The position numbers and the translations under genes are program-made. A DNA stretch of 64,000 bases from Ahaetulla prasina (Eukaryota; Chordata; Lepidosauria; Squamata; Colubridae). Below, piece by piece: positions 1 through 8,513 of the stretch; the stretch's first letter is position 1; each line of letters opens with the position of its first letter. Under the pieces are notes generated by a model that saw only the letters and a list, made by a program, of their open reading frames with translations, searched no databases and had not been told where the DNA came from. The stretch is taken from assembly GCF_028640845.1 (NCBI RefSeq), contig NC_080539.1, positions 191,775,436 through 191,839,435 of the forward strand. The letters are read 5' to 3'.

Positions 1-72
1 TGTACTACTGAGTCAAAAGCTTTGCAGAAGTCTATGTAGATTGCATCTATTGATTTGCCTTGATCAAGATTT
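1..72 (-). mobile_element. CR1-like LINE, reverse transcriptase fragment
   Basis: Read on the minus strand this stretch encodes a reverse transcriptase (RT) motif-A block, ending in the residues IDFCKAFDSVVH. That is the usual (D/E)FSKAFD-V-H signature of CR1-type LINEs. It is cut by the window edge and meets gypsy gag sequence near position 73. It is too short for subfamily assignment; another Jockey-superfamily LINE is possible. Confidence 0.55.
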
Positions 73-1029
73 GAACTCCATGGTTGGTATATTTTGGCCA
101 AAGAAGTCGAGATTGACTTGGTTTATTGACGGGCCAGCCAAGGGTGCCAGAGATCACTCCTGGAAAAGAAAGAAGCCCTGAAGCCACAGGCCCATGAACA
201 GAGCTGGTGTTGATGCTCTACTGGCTGTTTCAAGTGTAGGAAGGAGAGATACTGAGGTGCCAATGCCAAGCTACACACCCAGCCCAGGAAATGTCCTCAG
301 GACCCATCAAGAAGCTAGTGAAGCTGGTTCAAAGAACTCAAGAGATGGCCCTGGAGGGAATGGAAGTTGTTGGATTCACCCTATCCCCCCAAGAGTGGTG
401 AGAGAACTCCAACCATTTCAGCTGAAGGTCTGATGGATAGCGATACTGACTCTGATGACAACCCCTTGGTAAGTTGCCCAGTGATCCCAGTAACCATCTT
501 CATAGAACTGGTGGTTCCATCCCTGAGATGCAAGGGGAACCTGGTAGCCTGCCTAAACTCAGGTTGCACCAGGTGCCTGATCAACCCTGCCCTAGTTGAG
601 AAACTAGGTTTAAGACTCAAGCAGCTTAAAGTTCCCATGGTTTTTTTTTTTTGCCAGCTGGATGGCTCAGTACTGGAGGGGGGGGGGGACAACATTCTTC
701 ATGAGCCAATAGGAATGAGAATGGGGGCACAAATAGAAACCTTGAGCTTTAGAGGAACCTGGCATGGGAAGACCCTTCATACCAGGCTTGACAGGGCTAC
801 TGAAGTGAAATCCCTAAGTAACTGGAGGAGGAGGATGTTGAAGTTTTGGTGGGCTAGCCCATAAGGGGAGCTGAAAAGGAAACTTGAACTCCCTGCCCCT
901 AAATTGCTGTGGGCAAAGTCAAGAAGGGAAGTGGGGGCTGCAACAAAGAAACACCTCAAAGGCAACCCCCAGATCCCTAAAGAATATTGGGACCTACAAG
1001 ATGTTTTTAGTGAAAGTAGCTCAGACACA
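73..1029 (+). pseudogene. Gypsy element A: degraded gag end and protease
   Basis: This is the 5' remnant of an old Ty3/gypsy element related to element D further right. Around 80-130 it matches, with stops and frameshifts, the C-terminal Gag region of D (the WYTLAAEMEIEL block). 430-720 aligns with D's linker and aspartic protease: DSDTDSDDNPLVS, then NSGCTRCLINPALVEKLGL where D has DSGCTRCMVSPKLVEK. The catalytic Asp is Asn here, so the protease is dead. The reading frame then shifts, with simple G and T runs near 630-690. The piece ends at the PKEYWDLQDVFSES block before RT. Element B splits it at 1029/1030, and the coding homology resumes at 10233. An ORF at 367-864 covers the best-preserved part. 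Confidence 0.8.
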
Positions 1030-1414
1030 TGTCAGCTTTAGAAGCCATACTAGGCCGAAGGCTTCCACATGCTGCCACTTTCTCCTGTGTGGGAAAGTAG
1101 GGGAGGGGGATGGTAGTACAAGGGATTATTAGACATAATAACATTCTTCCGGTCAAGGTCAGGCTGAGCTCTCATCTGGAGAAGGAGTGGCTGGAATGAT
1201 GTCTCGAGATGGGACGGTTGAAGATTGAAGCATGTGATCGGCAGAGGGGTCATGAGGATGGGGATTTTGGGGTTTGTATTACTGAGGGAGGAACCCGGAT
1301 CCCCAGATTCGGATTTCCACCAATTGTGCCAGATTACCTATGGTGGTAAAAGAACTTTGAAAGATGTTTGCCTTGGAGTCTTTTCTGCAAGGAGGGTTTT
1401 CTGGAACACTGACA
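1030..1414 (+). repeat. 5' LTR of element B
   Basis: It starts TGTCAG and ends CTGACA, an inverted terminal repeat typical of LTRs, and is matched by the 3' copy at 9844-10232. A TATA-like TTGTATTA lies at 1274-1281. About 25 bases downstream, at 1305, is the segment that pairs with the primer-binding site, so R/U5 would be about 110 bp. Confidence 0.85.
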
Positions 1415-1415
1415 T

Positions 1416-1427
1416 TAATCTGAATCT
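1416..1427 (+). promoter_or_regulatory. Primer-binding site of element B, probably self-primed
   Basis: These 12 bases lie one nucleotide after the LTR. Their reverse complement matches LTR positions 1305-1316 at 10 of 12 places; one mismatch is a likely CpG decay. This mirrors the exact matches in elements D and C, so I infer self-priming from the 5' end of the transcript rather than tRNA priming. Confidence 0.5.
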
Positions 1428-1559
1428 CTCTTAGAGCATAGCAGCACCCTGAGTGGGGCCATCAAGGGTGCTGAGCCCCAGCATCCACCAAAAGCCTTGG
1501 GTGGTGCAAAGACTCAGCGATAATGGAAGGAAAGGGAGAAGTCCTCGAGGGGGCAATCA

Positions 1560-2248
1560 CAGACGCTCAGGGATTTTTGATTTTTGATTTATTTATTTTC
1601 TATACCGCACCATCTCCCGGAAGACACAGGGCGGTTTACAGCCAATTGTTAAAATACCCACACCAATACAATATAAATATAATAAATAACAATATTTAAA
1701 AAACAATTAAGAACAAATATTTACTGGCCGAATCACTAAAACGGTCAAAGACCGATTAAAACCCCTTAAAATTTCGCTAAAATATGTCTTAGGCTAGTCC
1801 CTCTCGGTGAAATAGTAAAGTCTTCAGTTCACGTTTGAAGGCCCAGAGGTCGGGGAGTTGGCGCAACCTTAGAGGTAGCTCGTTCCATAGGGCTGGTGCC
1901 GCCACAGAGAAGGCCCTCCCCCTGGGGGCCGCCAACCTACATTGTTTGGTCGACAGCACCCTGAGGAGGCCCGCTCTGTGGGAGCGCACAGATCGTTGGG
2001 AGGGAATCGGTGGCAGAAGGCGGTCTCGCAAATACCTCGGTCCTAAGCCATGGAGCGCTTTAAAGGTGGTAACCAGCACCTTGAATTGCACCCGGAAGGC
2101 TACCGGCAGCCAGTGCAGGCCATGCAGGATGGGTGTTATATGGGAGCAACGCGGTGCCCCCTCTATCACCCGCGCGGCCGCATTCTGGACTAGCTGGAGC
2201 CTCCTGGTGCTCTTCAAGGGGAGCCCCATGTAGAGAGCATTGCAACAC
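1560..2248 (-). mobile_element. L2-type LINE 3' end, 5'-truncated, antisense inside element B
   Basis: The minus strand encodes the RT C-terminal region of an L2-clade LINE: CNALYMGLPLKSTRRLQLVQNAA, ARVIEGAP, LHWLPVAFRVQFKVL, FKALHGLGPRYLRD, and WNELPLRLRQLPD. It ends in a 3' UTR and A/T-rich tail at 1560-1760 that contains the ACCGCCCTGTGTCTTCCGGGAGA-like hairpin typical of these elements. The same protein is encoded at 19964-20672 and 38722-39774. Truncation at the 5' side is the normal outcome of target-primed insertion. The coding part spans 1789-2248. No confident TSD was found. Confidence 0.85.
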
Positions 2249-3028
2249 CAGATTCTCTCCATCAGAAGAAGTGATACCTGGCCTTGAAACTGCAGGACCA
2301 GCTTGAGAGCTTGGAGCATGGCCCAAGGGATCAGATTCCTGGAAAAGTTGCCAGTCTGACCTGACACCTGAAAGGGGACCAGAGGTGAGATCTCCGGAGG
2401 AGCGTGCTAATCCCTGCCTAGAGAAGTCACCCCCCCCCCTACCTTCCAAACCCAATGGAGAGCAGGACAAGCTGTGGGATCTGGAGATTTGAGGGAATGG
2501 AGTCTCCCACCCCACACAAGATCCCAGTCCCTAACAGGGCTCCCAGAAAGTTTTGAATGGTGTGGAGTGGGAAGCTATGTACCTCCCTCCCACCCCCCTC
2601 AAACAAAGTGGAGCTTAGCCCAGCCGATGTTCACCTTTCCTCCTTGCACAGAGGGAGAAATTAGGGGGCTTCAAGCTCTTTCTGACAAGCCCATAAACTA
2701 TCTCATCAGCACCCAAGCGCAGCAGAGAAGTTACACAGCTGGGATGCATCAAATGCAGCTGTCTTGGGGAATTCAACCGCCCCTTATGGAGCCCTTTTGC
2801 CTGCTGCCTGTTGCGCTCCCCCCTGCTAATTCCATCCCCCCAGGCTGGGGATTCTATCCCGGACAAGGATCCAATGCCAATAGCAGCCAGGTTCCTCTGC
2901 TCACATTTTCCAGGGATCTCCCTGGTCTCTGTATGGCCCATCGATCCCACCAGCACAAGGGGGTTTGATCCAGCAGCCGACTGGAATTCCACCCCCCTCT
3001 GCAGTCCAGCAAGCAACTCCGGTGTTGT
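2249..3028 (+). other. Gag-like, proline-rich interior of element B, no intact ORF
   Basis: This segment belongs to the interior of B but shows no motif I can name. Reading frames are proline- and glutamine-rich and broken by stops (open stretches 2474-2968 and 2811-3107). From its place after the LTR and before the pol remnant it should be gag, yet no zinc knuckle or capsid block is visible. A search of its translation against gypsy Gag proteins would settle it. Confidence 0.4.
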
Positions 3029-3108
3029 CAGCCTGTTCTGTCCCCCTCGCCTCAGTCTGAGTGATGACTTAATTAGCTGGCAACTATCAGCTCTGGCAGC
3101 AAACTAGC

Positions 3109-3113
3109 GAGTG
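3109..3113 (+). repeat. Target-site duplication of element D, left copy
   Basis: The five bases GAGTG lie directly before the 5' LTR of D and are repeated exactly at 9002-9006 after the 3' LTR. They belong to the family-X LTR that D entered. A 5-bp duplication is normal for Ty3/gypsy integrases. Confidence 0.95.
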
Positions 3114-3601
3114 TGTCAGCCTCCACTCCAATCTTCATATGCTTTGGAATGATTATACCAGTAGATAGAATGTAAAATGTTTATTTCTGTATTATAAAAC
3201 TCTTTAGGAAATGAGATGTATCATACCACCGTACTGGGTAAGGGAAAGGAGCCTATTAAGAGTGTCGGCTGACATAACAGGGGGGAGGAATGATTAACGA
3301 CTGAGTGTTATCAGCGCGCGTTTTTCTAACAGACACTGCATTCCTAAGATGACTGACATCTAGAGACCTGTGGAAGAAGATTACCACGAGGGGCTGAGAA
3401 GAAGCTGGCATTGGACCAAACCAGCCTGACCTCCTGGAGGAGGAGGGACAAATGGGGGGATATGATATGTTAGCCATATTTTGTCTCAGTTCCAACTTAG
3501 CTAGGCTGCTATCATGACTGTAAAAAGTAAAAGTACTTGTCTTTGTTCCAAATGAAGTCAAGGTGTATTCTTTCCTAATTATAGTCGGAGGTAGCCTGAC
3601 A
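3114..3601 (+). repeat. 5' LTR of element D
   Basis: It begins TGTCAGCC and ends GCCTGACA, so TGTCAG/CTGACA form the terminal inverted repeat. It is identical to the 3' copy. A TATA-like ATATGATAT at 3460-3468 lies 20-28 bases before 3488, the start of the segment complementary to the primer-binding site. This puts the U3/R border at about 3488 and leaves 114 bp of R plus U5. No AATAAA signal is obvious. Confidence 0.95.
3460..3488 (+). promoter_or_regulatory. Likely core promoter and start site of element D
   Basis: The AT-rich ATATGATAT (3460-3468) is the only good TATA-like block at the right distance from 3488. The start at 3488 is inferred because the 12 bases from there (agttccaactta) are what a self-primer would need at the RNA 5' end. 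It is not experimentally known. Confidence 0.5.
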
Positions 3602-3602
3602 T

Positions 3603-3614
3603 TAAGTTGGAACT
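3603..3614 (+). promoter_or_regulatory. Primer-binding site of element D, perfect self-priming match
   Basis: The sequence taagttggaact starts two bases after the LTR and is the exact reverse complement of LTR positions 3488-3499. Flanking bases do not pair, so the duplex is 12 bp. In Tf1 and sushi-type elements the first bases of the element RNA fold back on such a site and, after cleavage, prime minus-strand DNA. No tRNA needs to be invoked, although tRNA priming is not excluded by sequence alone. Confidence 0.75.
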
Positions 3615-3620
3615 CCAATC

Positions 3621-6600
3621 ATGTCTACCAACCAGGATTGCAATCGCAATACCGGGGGGGAAGAAAACCCAAATGTGATAGAAGGCCTGCTGCCGGCTGA
3701 GCTGGGGGAGGCGTCCGGAGGTATTTCTTCTGTCAGTTTTAACCCTGAGCTGGAGATAATGCAGTTGGAAGAAGAGAGGAGGCAACCCGATTTCAAGGAA
3801 CCTCCCTCTGGAGTAACTACAAGGAGAAAGGAGAAACTGCGCACTTTTTCCGAGTGGGCTGAGGAGCAGAAAGTCAGAGACAGCCTCCAATTGGAAGAAG
3901 CACTACGCCTATTTCGTGAAGTGAAAGTAAGGCAAGCTGCTCGCCAAAGGTATGAATCCCCTGTTCAGTCCTCCAAGGGGGGAGGGGAAGAGGAAGAAGA
4001 AATTACAAAGAGGCCCGTTAGAGGTGATTCCCAGGGCGTTGAGATTTCTGAAGAGCCGGGAACTCTCTCCCCAGAGGAAGCTGAATTGGCTGGGGGCTGG
4101 GCGCCACCTGCTGACCAAGCAAGGCCGTGCAGGGGAAGGAAAAAGCCCAAAATCCCCCCTATATCAGAGAAATTTGATGGAAATGCGAAGGAATTGGGAC
4201 TGTTCCTGGCGAAAGTGAATGACCACATGATAGACTGGGGGGAAGATTATTGGTCACAGGCAGCACAAGTGAGAGCTGTGACCCACAATTTGACCGGAAG
4301 AGCAGCTGCGTGGTATGTGTCGTTATATACCAACCACTCCCCCTTACTGCAAAACTACGAGCATTTTATGACTGCACTGAGGAGGAGGTTTGAGGACCCC
4401 CTGGCAGAGCAAAAGGCCAAAGGTCGTATGAAAACCATCAGGCAAGGGAGGAGACCGGTGGCTGATTATAACCAGGAGTTCAGTGATTTAGTTCCCTTGA
4501 TGAGAGGGTGGTCGGAGGTGACCCTTGTGGACATTTTCAAAGATGGTCTGAATGGAGATCTCTATGAACTGTGTCGAGCACGAGCCTCTCCAACTACGCT
4601 GTATGGCTGGTACACCCTGGCAGCAGAGATGGAAATCGAGCTAGTGAAGGACCGCGGCAGAAGACAGCGCACTGGAGGGCCATCCCTTGGCCGTTTTCCA
4701 GAAGGCACCTATAGGGACGTCCCTAGATTTGAGGGAGGAAGACCACGTTCGTCTGCGTGCTACAGATGTGGAAAAGAAGGCCACCGAGCAGTCGACTGTA
4801 GGGTTAAGTTGATACCAAGCGCGACCTCTGGTGGTGAAAAGGAACCAGTGAAACCAGCGGCTAAGGCGCGTAAACCAGCAAAAGTGGGGGAGGGCGTTGC
4901 CAAGACAGGCACGCCCATCAAGGAGGATGGCGAAGTGTCGACCGATACTGACATTTCAGTGGGGGAGGGCGTTGCCAGGAAGGGCACGCCCATCAAGGAG
5001 GATGGCGAAGTGTCGACCGATACTGACGACAGCAAAACCACATCAGAGTCCGATGAAGACCTTTTGGTGAGTTGGGCACGGGGCCCCTTGGACATTCCAG
5101 TCAATATACATGTACCCTCTTTGGGTAATAAGGGGGAACTGCTAGCACTACTCGATTCTGGATGCACTAGATGTATGGTCAGTCCCAAACTAGTAGAAAA
5201 AATGGAACTAAGATTGAGAACCCTAAGTAGGCCCATAGCGTTTGCCCAGTTGGATGGCTCTGTGACAGGGGGAGGGCCCGCCCATTTCGTAACAGAACCC
5301 ATAGAAATGATAATAGGAGACCACCGCGAAATTCTGAACTTTATAGTAGCCCCAGGAATGGACCAACCCCTGTTGCTAGGCCTGTCATGGTTGCGGAAAT
5401 GGAACCCCCATATTAACTGGAGAACGGGAGTCCTACGTTTCCGTTCCAAAACATTAAAAGGGGAAAAGGGGGAACCCAAGAAGGGATCTACTGTGGCCAT
5501 GCACCAGGATACGTTGGGGGCAATAATCGAACGGATAGACGGGGAGGAGAGAATACCCAAGGAATACTGGGACTTGCGAGAAGTCTTTAGTGAGAAAGCA
5601 TCAGACGTACTTCCTCCCCATAGGCCTATTGACTGTGCCATAGACATCCTTCCGGGGGTAAAGCTTCCAAAACCAAAAGCTTATCCCATGACCCAAAAAG
5701 AATTGGGTGAGCTACGCAAATTCATAGACAAAAACCTTGAGCGAGGGTTTATCCAACCGGCTAGACCTCGCGTGGCGGCGCCAGTGATGTTCCGGGAAAA
5801 GAAAGATGGCTCGTTTCGTCTTATAGTTGACTATAGGAACCTAAACGCCGTGTGCGCCGAAAACATATACCCCATGCCACTCATGAAAGATATGTTAGCA
5901 CATTTAGCGAAGGGAAAATTCTTCACCAAACTGGACCTGCGAGAAGCCTACTACAGAGTTCGTATAAAAGAGGGGGATGAATGGAAAACCGCTTTCAACT
6001 GTCCACTAGGATGTTTCCAGTTTCGAGTACTGCCCTTTGGACTGCAGGGGGCGCCCGCAGTTTTTATGCAACTAATTAATGAAATACTCCATCAGCATCT
6101 GTTCAAAGGAGTTCTTGTCTACCTTGACGACATACTTATCTATACTGAAACAATGGAAGAACATATTAAATTAGTAAGAGCTGTTCTCAAAAAGTTATTA
6201 TCTGCAGAACTATATTGCAAGCTATCCAAATGTGATTTCCATCAAACCAAAATAGACTATTTAGGATATCGCATTTCAGCTGATGGGTTAGAAATGGATC
6301 CAGAGAAAGTGAAAGCTGTCTTGGAATGGGCCCCCCCACGCACACGCAAGCAACTCCAAAGTTTTTTAGGATTCGCAAACTTCTATCGTCAATTCATCCC
6401 CTCCTTTGCTCAAATTGCTTTACCAATCACCAACCTCTTGAAAACTAAAGGAGACACGAAACCCAAACCATCATTACCTCTCGAATGGACAATGGAATGT
6501 CAGGCAGCATTTGAAAAATTGAAACGACTCTTTGCCGCCGAACCTATTTTAAAGCACCCTGACATGGATGTTCCTTTTGTAATACAAGCTGATGCAAGTG

Positions 6601-6686
6601 ATGTAGCAGTCGGAGCCGTTTTGCTCCAAAACAATACTGATGGTAAACTACAACCCTGTGCTTTCACTTCGCGAAAAATTGACTGA
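3621..6686 (+). CDS. Element D Gag-protease-RT-RNase H (N-terminal) polyprotein
   Basis: This 1,021-codon ORF starts 20 bases after the 5' LTR; no other ATG lies between. Residues 1-130 are charged and probably coiled-coil. About 180-330 is the sushi-type capsid domain (AAAWYVSLY, RRRFEDP, RQGRRPVADY). A CCHC zinc knuckle sits at 380-393 (CYRCGKEGHRAVDC). Two tandem 25-residue repeats follow (422-471), then the aspartic protease with DSG at 512-514. RT follows with the YLDD catalytic box at 834-837 and VLPFGLQGAP before it. RNase H begins near 985 with its first catalytic Asp at about 991. Gag and Pol are fused in one frame, as in Tf1 and unlike sushi-ichi, where a ribosomal frameshift separates them. 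The frame closes early, just after TSRK, through a one-base change in an A run at 6678-6682; the rest of RNase H lies in the +1 frame. Confidence 0.95.
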   Translation: MSTNQDCNRNTGGEENPNVIEGLLPAELGEASGGISSVSFNPELEIMQLEEERRQPDFKEPPSGVTTRRKEKLRTFSEWAEEQKVRDSLQLEEALRLFREVKVRQAARQRYESPVQSSKGGGEEEEEITKRPVRGDSQGVEISEEPGTLSPEEAELAGGWAPPADQARPCRGRKKPKIPPISEKFDGNAKELGLFLAKVNDHMIDWGEDYWSQAAQVRAVTHNLTGRAAAWYVSLYTNHSPLLQNYEHFMTALRRRFEDPLAEQKAKGRMKTIRQGRRPVADYNQEFSDLVPLMRGWSEVTLVDIFKDGLNGDLYELCRARASPTTLYGWYTLAAEMEIELVKDRGRRQRTGGPSLGRFPEGTYRDVPRFEGGRPRSSACYRCGKEGHRAVDCRVKLIPSATSGGEKEPVKPAAKARKPAKVGEGVAKTGTPIKEDGEVSTDTDISVGEGVARKGTPIKEDGEVSTDTDDSKTTSESDEDLLVSWARGPLDIPVNIHVPSLGNKGELLALLDSGCTRCMVSPKLVEKMELRLRTLSRPIAFAQLDGSVTGGGPAHFVTEPIEMIIGDHREILNFIVAPGMDQPLLLGLSWLRKWNPHINWRTGVLRFRSKTLKGEKGEPKKGSTVAMHQDTLGAIIERIDGEERIPKEYWDLREVFSEKASDVLPPHRPIDCAIDILPGVKLPKPKAYPMTQKELGELRKFIDKNLERGFIQPARPRVAAPVMFREKKDGSFRLIVDYRNLNAVCAENIYPMPLMKDMLAHLAKGKFFTKLDLREAYYRVRIKEGDEWKTAFNCPLGCFQFRVLPFGLQGAPAVFMQLINEILHQHLFKGVLVYLDDILIYTETMEEHIKLVRAVLKKLLSAELYCKLSKCDFHQTKIDYLGYRISADGLEMDPEKVKAVLEWAPPRTRKQLQSFLGFANFYRQFIPSFAQIALPITNLLKTKGDTKPKPSLPLEWTMECQAAFEKLKRLFAAEPILKHPDMDVPFVIQADASDVAVGAVLLQNNTDGKLQPCAFTSRKID
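4884..5033 (+). repeat. 75-bp tandem duplication within element D
   Basis: Two head-to-tail 75-bp units (4884-4958 and 4959-5033) each encode VGEGVA-x-GTPIKEDGEVSTD. They lie in the acidic linker between the zinc knuckle and protease and keep the reading frame. The units differ at only a few bases, so the duplication is recent. Confidence 0.9.
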
Positions 6687-8463
6687 AACTGAAAGACGAT
6701 GGGCTATTTGGGAAAAGGAAGCATTTGCAGTTCATTGGGCCCTACGGACATGGAGACAATTCTTAGAGGGTTCGAATCATCCTTTTGAAGTTTGGACTGA
6801 TCACAAAAATCTAGAAGCTCTAAAGACTCCTAGAAAACTTTCACCTAAACAAGCTCGTTGGTCTCAATATTTTAACCGTTTTAATTTCACTTTACATTAC
6901 ATTCCTGGGGGGAAAAACTTCTTAGCAGATGCTCTCTCACGTTTGCCCCAATACAATTGCACTCGTTCCGAGGTGGTTCGACCAATACTTCCAGTGCAAC
7001 AGTTGGCAGCCCCAGCAATAACTAGAAGCCACTCCAACACTGACCCCTCGCTCCCAGATGAACTGACCAAATCGTTTAAAGAAGCTTTAAACACCGATGA
7101 CTGGTACTTAACGCATTCCCATGAATGTACACTCCGTGATGGACTAGCCTGGATTGGAACAAAACTATATGTTCCTCTATCACTCAGAGAAACCATCCTA
7201 CAACGATGCCATGATGCTAAAATGGCAGGACATTTTGGATTTGTAAAAACTTTGCATCTTCTTAAAAGACAATTTTGGTGGCCAAGTCTTAAAAAAGACG
7301 TTCAAGCATATGTAGCAAGTTGTCCTATTTGTGCATCATCCAAAAGGCCTCCGGGAAAACCTCCTGGACTGCTTCAAACGGTAGCCAGACCAGGAACCCC
7401 ATGGAAAGAAATATCCATGGATTTCATAGTGGAATTACCTGAAAGTTCAGGCAATACTGTTATATGGGTGGTAACTGACCTTTTCTCCAAACAAGTCCAT
7501 TTTATTCCATGTTCAAAAATACCCTCCTCAAAGACTCTAGCAAAGTTGTTTGTACAACACATTTATAGACTCCACGGAGTTCCTGATCGCATCATTTCAG
7601 ATCGAGGAGTTCAATTCACTTCTCAATTTTGGAGAGAATTTTTACGACTCATTGGCTCCGCCCAAGGATTGAGCTCCTCCCATCATCCCCAAACTAATGG
7701 AAGCTGTGAACGTTCAAACTCTGTACTAGAACAATATCTGCGATGTTATGTTAACTACCAGCAAGACAATTGGGCAGATCTCTTACCGTTTGCTGAAGTT
7801 GCCTACAACAACTCAATTCATAGTAGCACGGGATTTACTCCTTTTAAAATAGCTTCAGGTCAAGATTTTGTTCCTATCTCGGAACTCCCAAAGGAAGAAA
7901 CTACTGTTTCCTCTTTGTCAGAATGGATAGATCAAATACAAAGCACATGGAAAATGACTCGCAAAGCGATCGACGACGCTCATCGTGCGCATAAAAAACA
8001 AGCAGATAAAAAAAGGTCCCCTGAGAACAAATATCAAGTGGGCGATAAGGTTTATCTATCCACCAAATATCTTCAAACCACTCAAAAATCTAAGAAACTT
8101 GGACCCAAATACGTGGGACCTTTCCCCATAGTAAAAATCATCAACCCCGTGACGGTACAACTAGATTTACCAAAAACACTTAGGAGAATCCACCCCGTTT
8201 TCCATGTGAGTTTGCTGAAACCTGAACACACGTCTGCTTTCCGTCCTAACCGTACACCCCCTCCTATACCAATTCTCATAGAGGGAGAACAACACTTTGA
8301 AATAAAAGAAATTTTAGATTCAAGAAAACATAGGAATAAGGTTCAATATCTTATTTCCTGGAAACACTTCCCGTTATCCGAAGCTGAATGGGTGAACAAA
8401 GAAGATGTTCGTGCATCGGAAAAGATAGCACAATTCTATAAAAAATATCCTGACAAACCCTAA
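6640..8463 (+). CDS. Element D RNase H (C-terminal)-integrase-chromodomain
   Basis: This 607-codon frame continues the polyprotein after the frame change; homology begins at about codon 10, and the first ATG is probably not used. RNase H continues to about residue 110 (DHKNLEAL, FLADALSR). Integrase follows: an HHCC zinc site at H191, H198, C228 and C231, then the catalytic triad D261, D321 and E357 with the canonical 35-residue D-to-E spacing. A GPY/F-type block (LGPKYVGPFPIVKIINPVTVQL) comes next. The last 60 residues form a chromodomain (FEIKEILDSRK, VQYLISWKHF, EAEWV). Chromodomains of this class steer integration to modified chromatin. All catalytic residues are intact. The stop is followed by 50 bases to the 3' LTR. 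Confidence 0.95.
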   Translation: MVNYNPVLSLREKLTETERRWAIWEKEAFAVHWALRTWRQFLEGSNHPFEVWTDHKNLEALKTPRKLSPKQARWSQYFNRFNFTLHYIPGGKNFLADALSRLPQYNCTRSEVVRPILPVQQLAAPAITRSHSNTDPSLPDELTKSFKEALNTDDWYLTHSHECTLRDGLAWIGTKLYVPLSLRETILQRCHDAKMAGHFGFVKTLHLLKRQFWWPSLKKDVQAYVASCPICASSKRPPGKPPGLLQTVARPGTPWKEISMDFIVELPESSGNTVIWVVTDLFSKQVHFIPCSKIPSSKTLAKLFVQHIYRLHGVPDRIISDRGVQFTSQFWREFLRLIGSAQGLSSSHHPQTNGSCERSNSVLEQYLRCYVNYQQDNWADLLPFAEVAYNNSIHSSTGFTPFKIASGQDFVPISELPKEETTVSSLSEWIDQIQSTWKMTRKAIDDAHRAHKKQADKKRSPENKYQVGDKVYLSTKYLQTTQKSKKLGPKYVGPFPIVKIINPVTVQLDLPKTLRRIHPVFHVSLLKPEHTSAFRPNRTPPPIPILIEGEQHFEIKEILDSRKHRNKVQYLISWKHFPLSEAEWVNKEDVRASEKIAQFYKKYPDKP

Positions 8464-8499
8464 CTTCTCTTTTTTCTTTCTAGGACTGACGTCCTTGTT

Positions 8500-8513
8500 G
8501 CAGGAGGGCCGAA
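8500..8513 (+). promoter_or_regulatory. Polypurine tract of element D
   Basis: The purine-rich gcaggagggccgaa ends right at the 3' LTR (8514), where plus-strand DNA synthesis should start. Elements B and C have similar G-rich tracts in the same place. Confidence 0.75.

Noticed and set aside
4760..5647. 295-codon antisense ORF across the Gag-protease region
   Set aside because: It is the mirror of the verified sense frame, has no domain, and owes its length to the stop-poor composition of the sense gene.
6187..6378. Antisense ORF within RT
   Set aside because: Shadow of the sense RT frame with no independent support.
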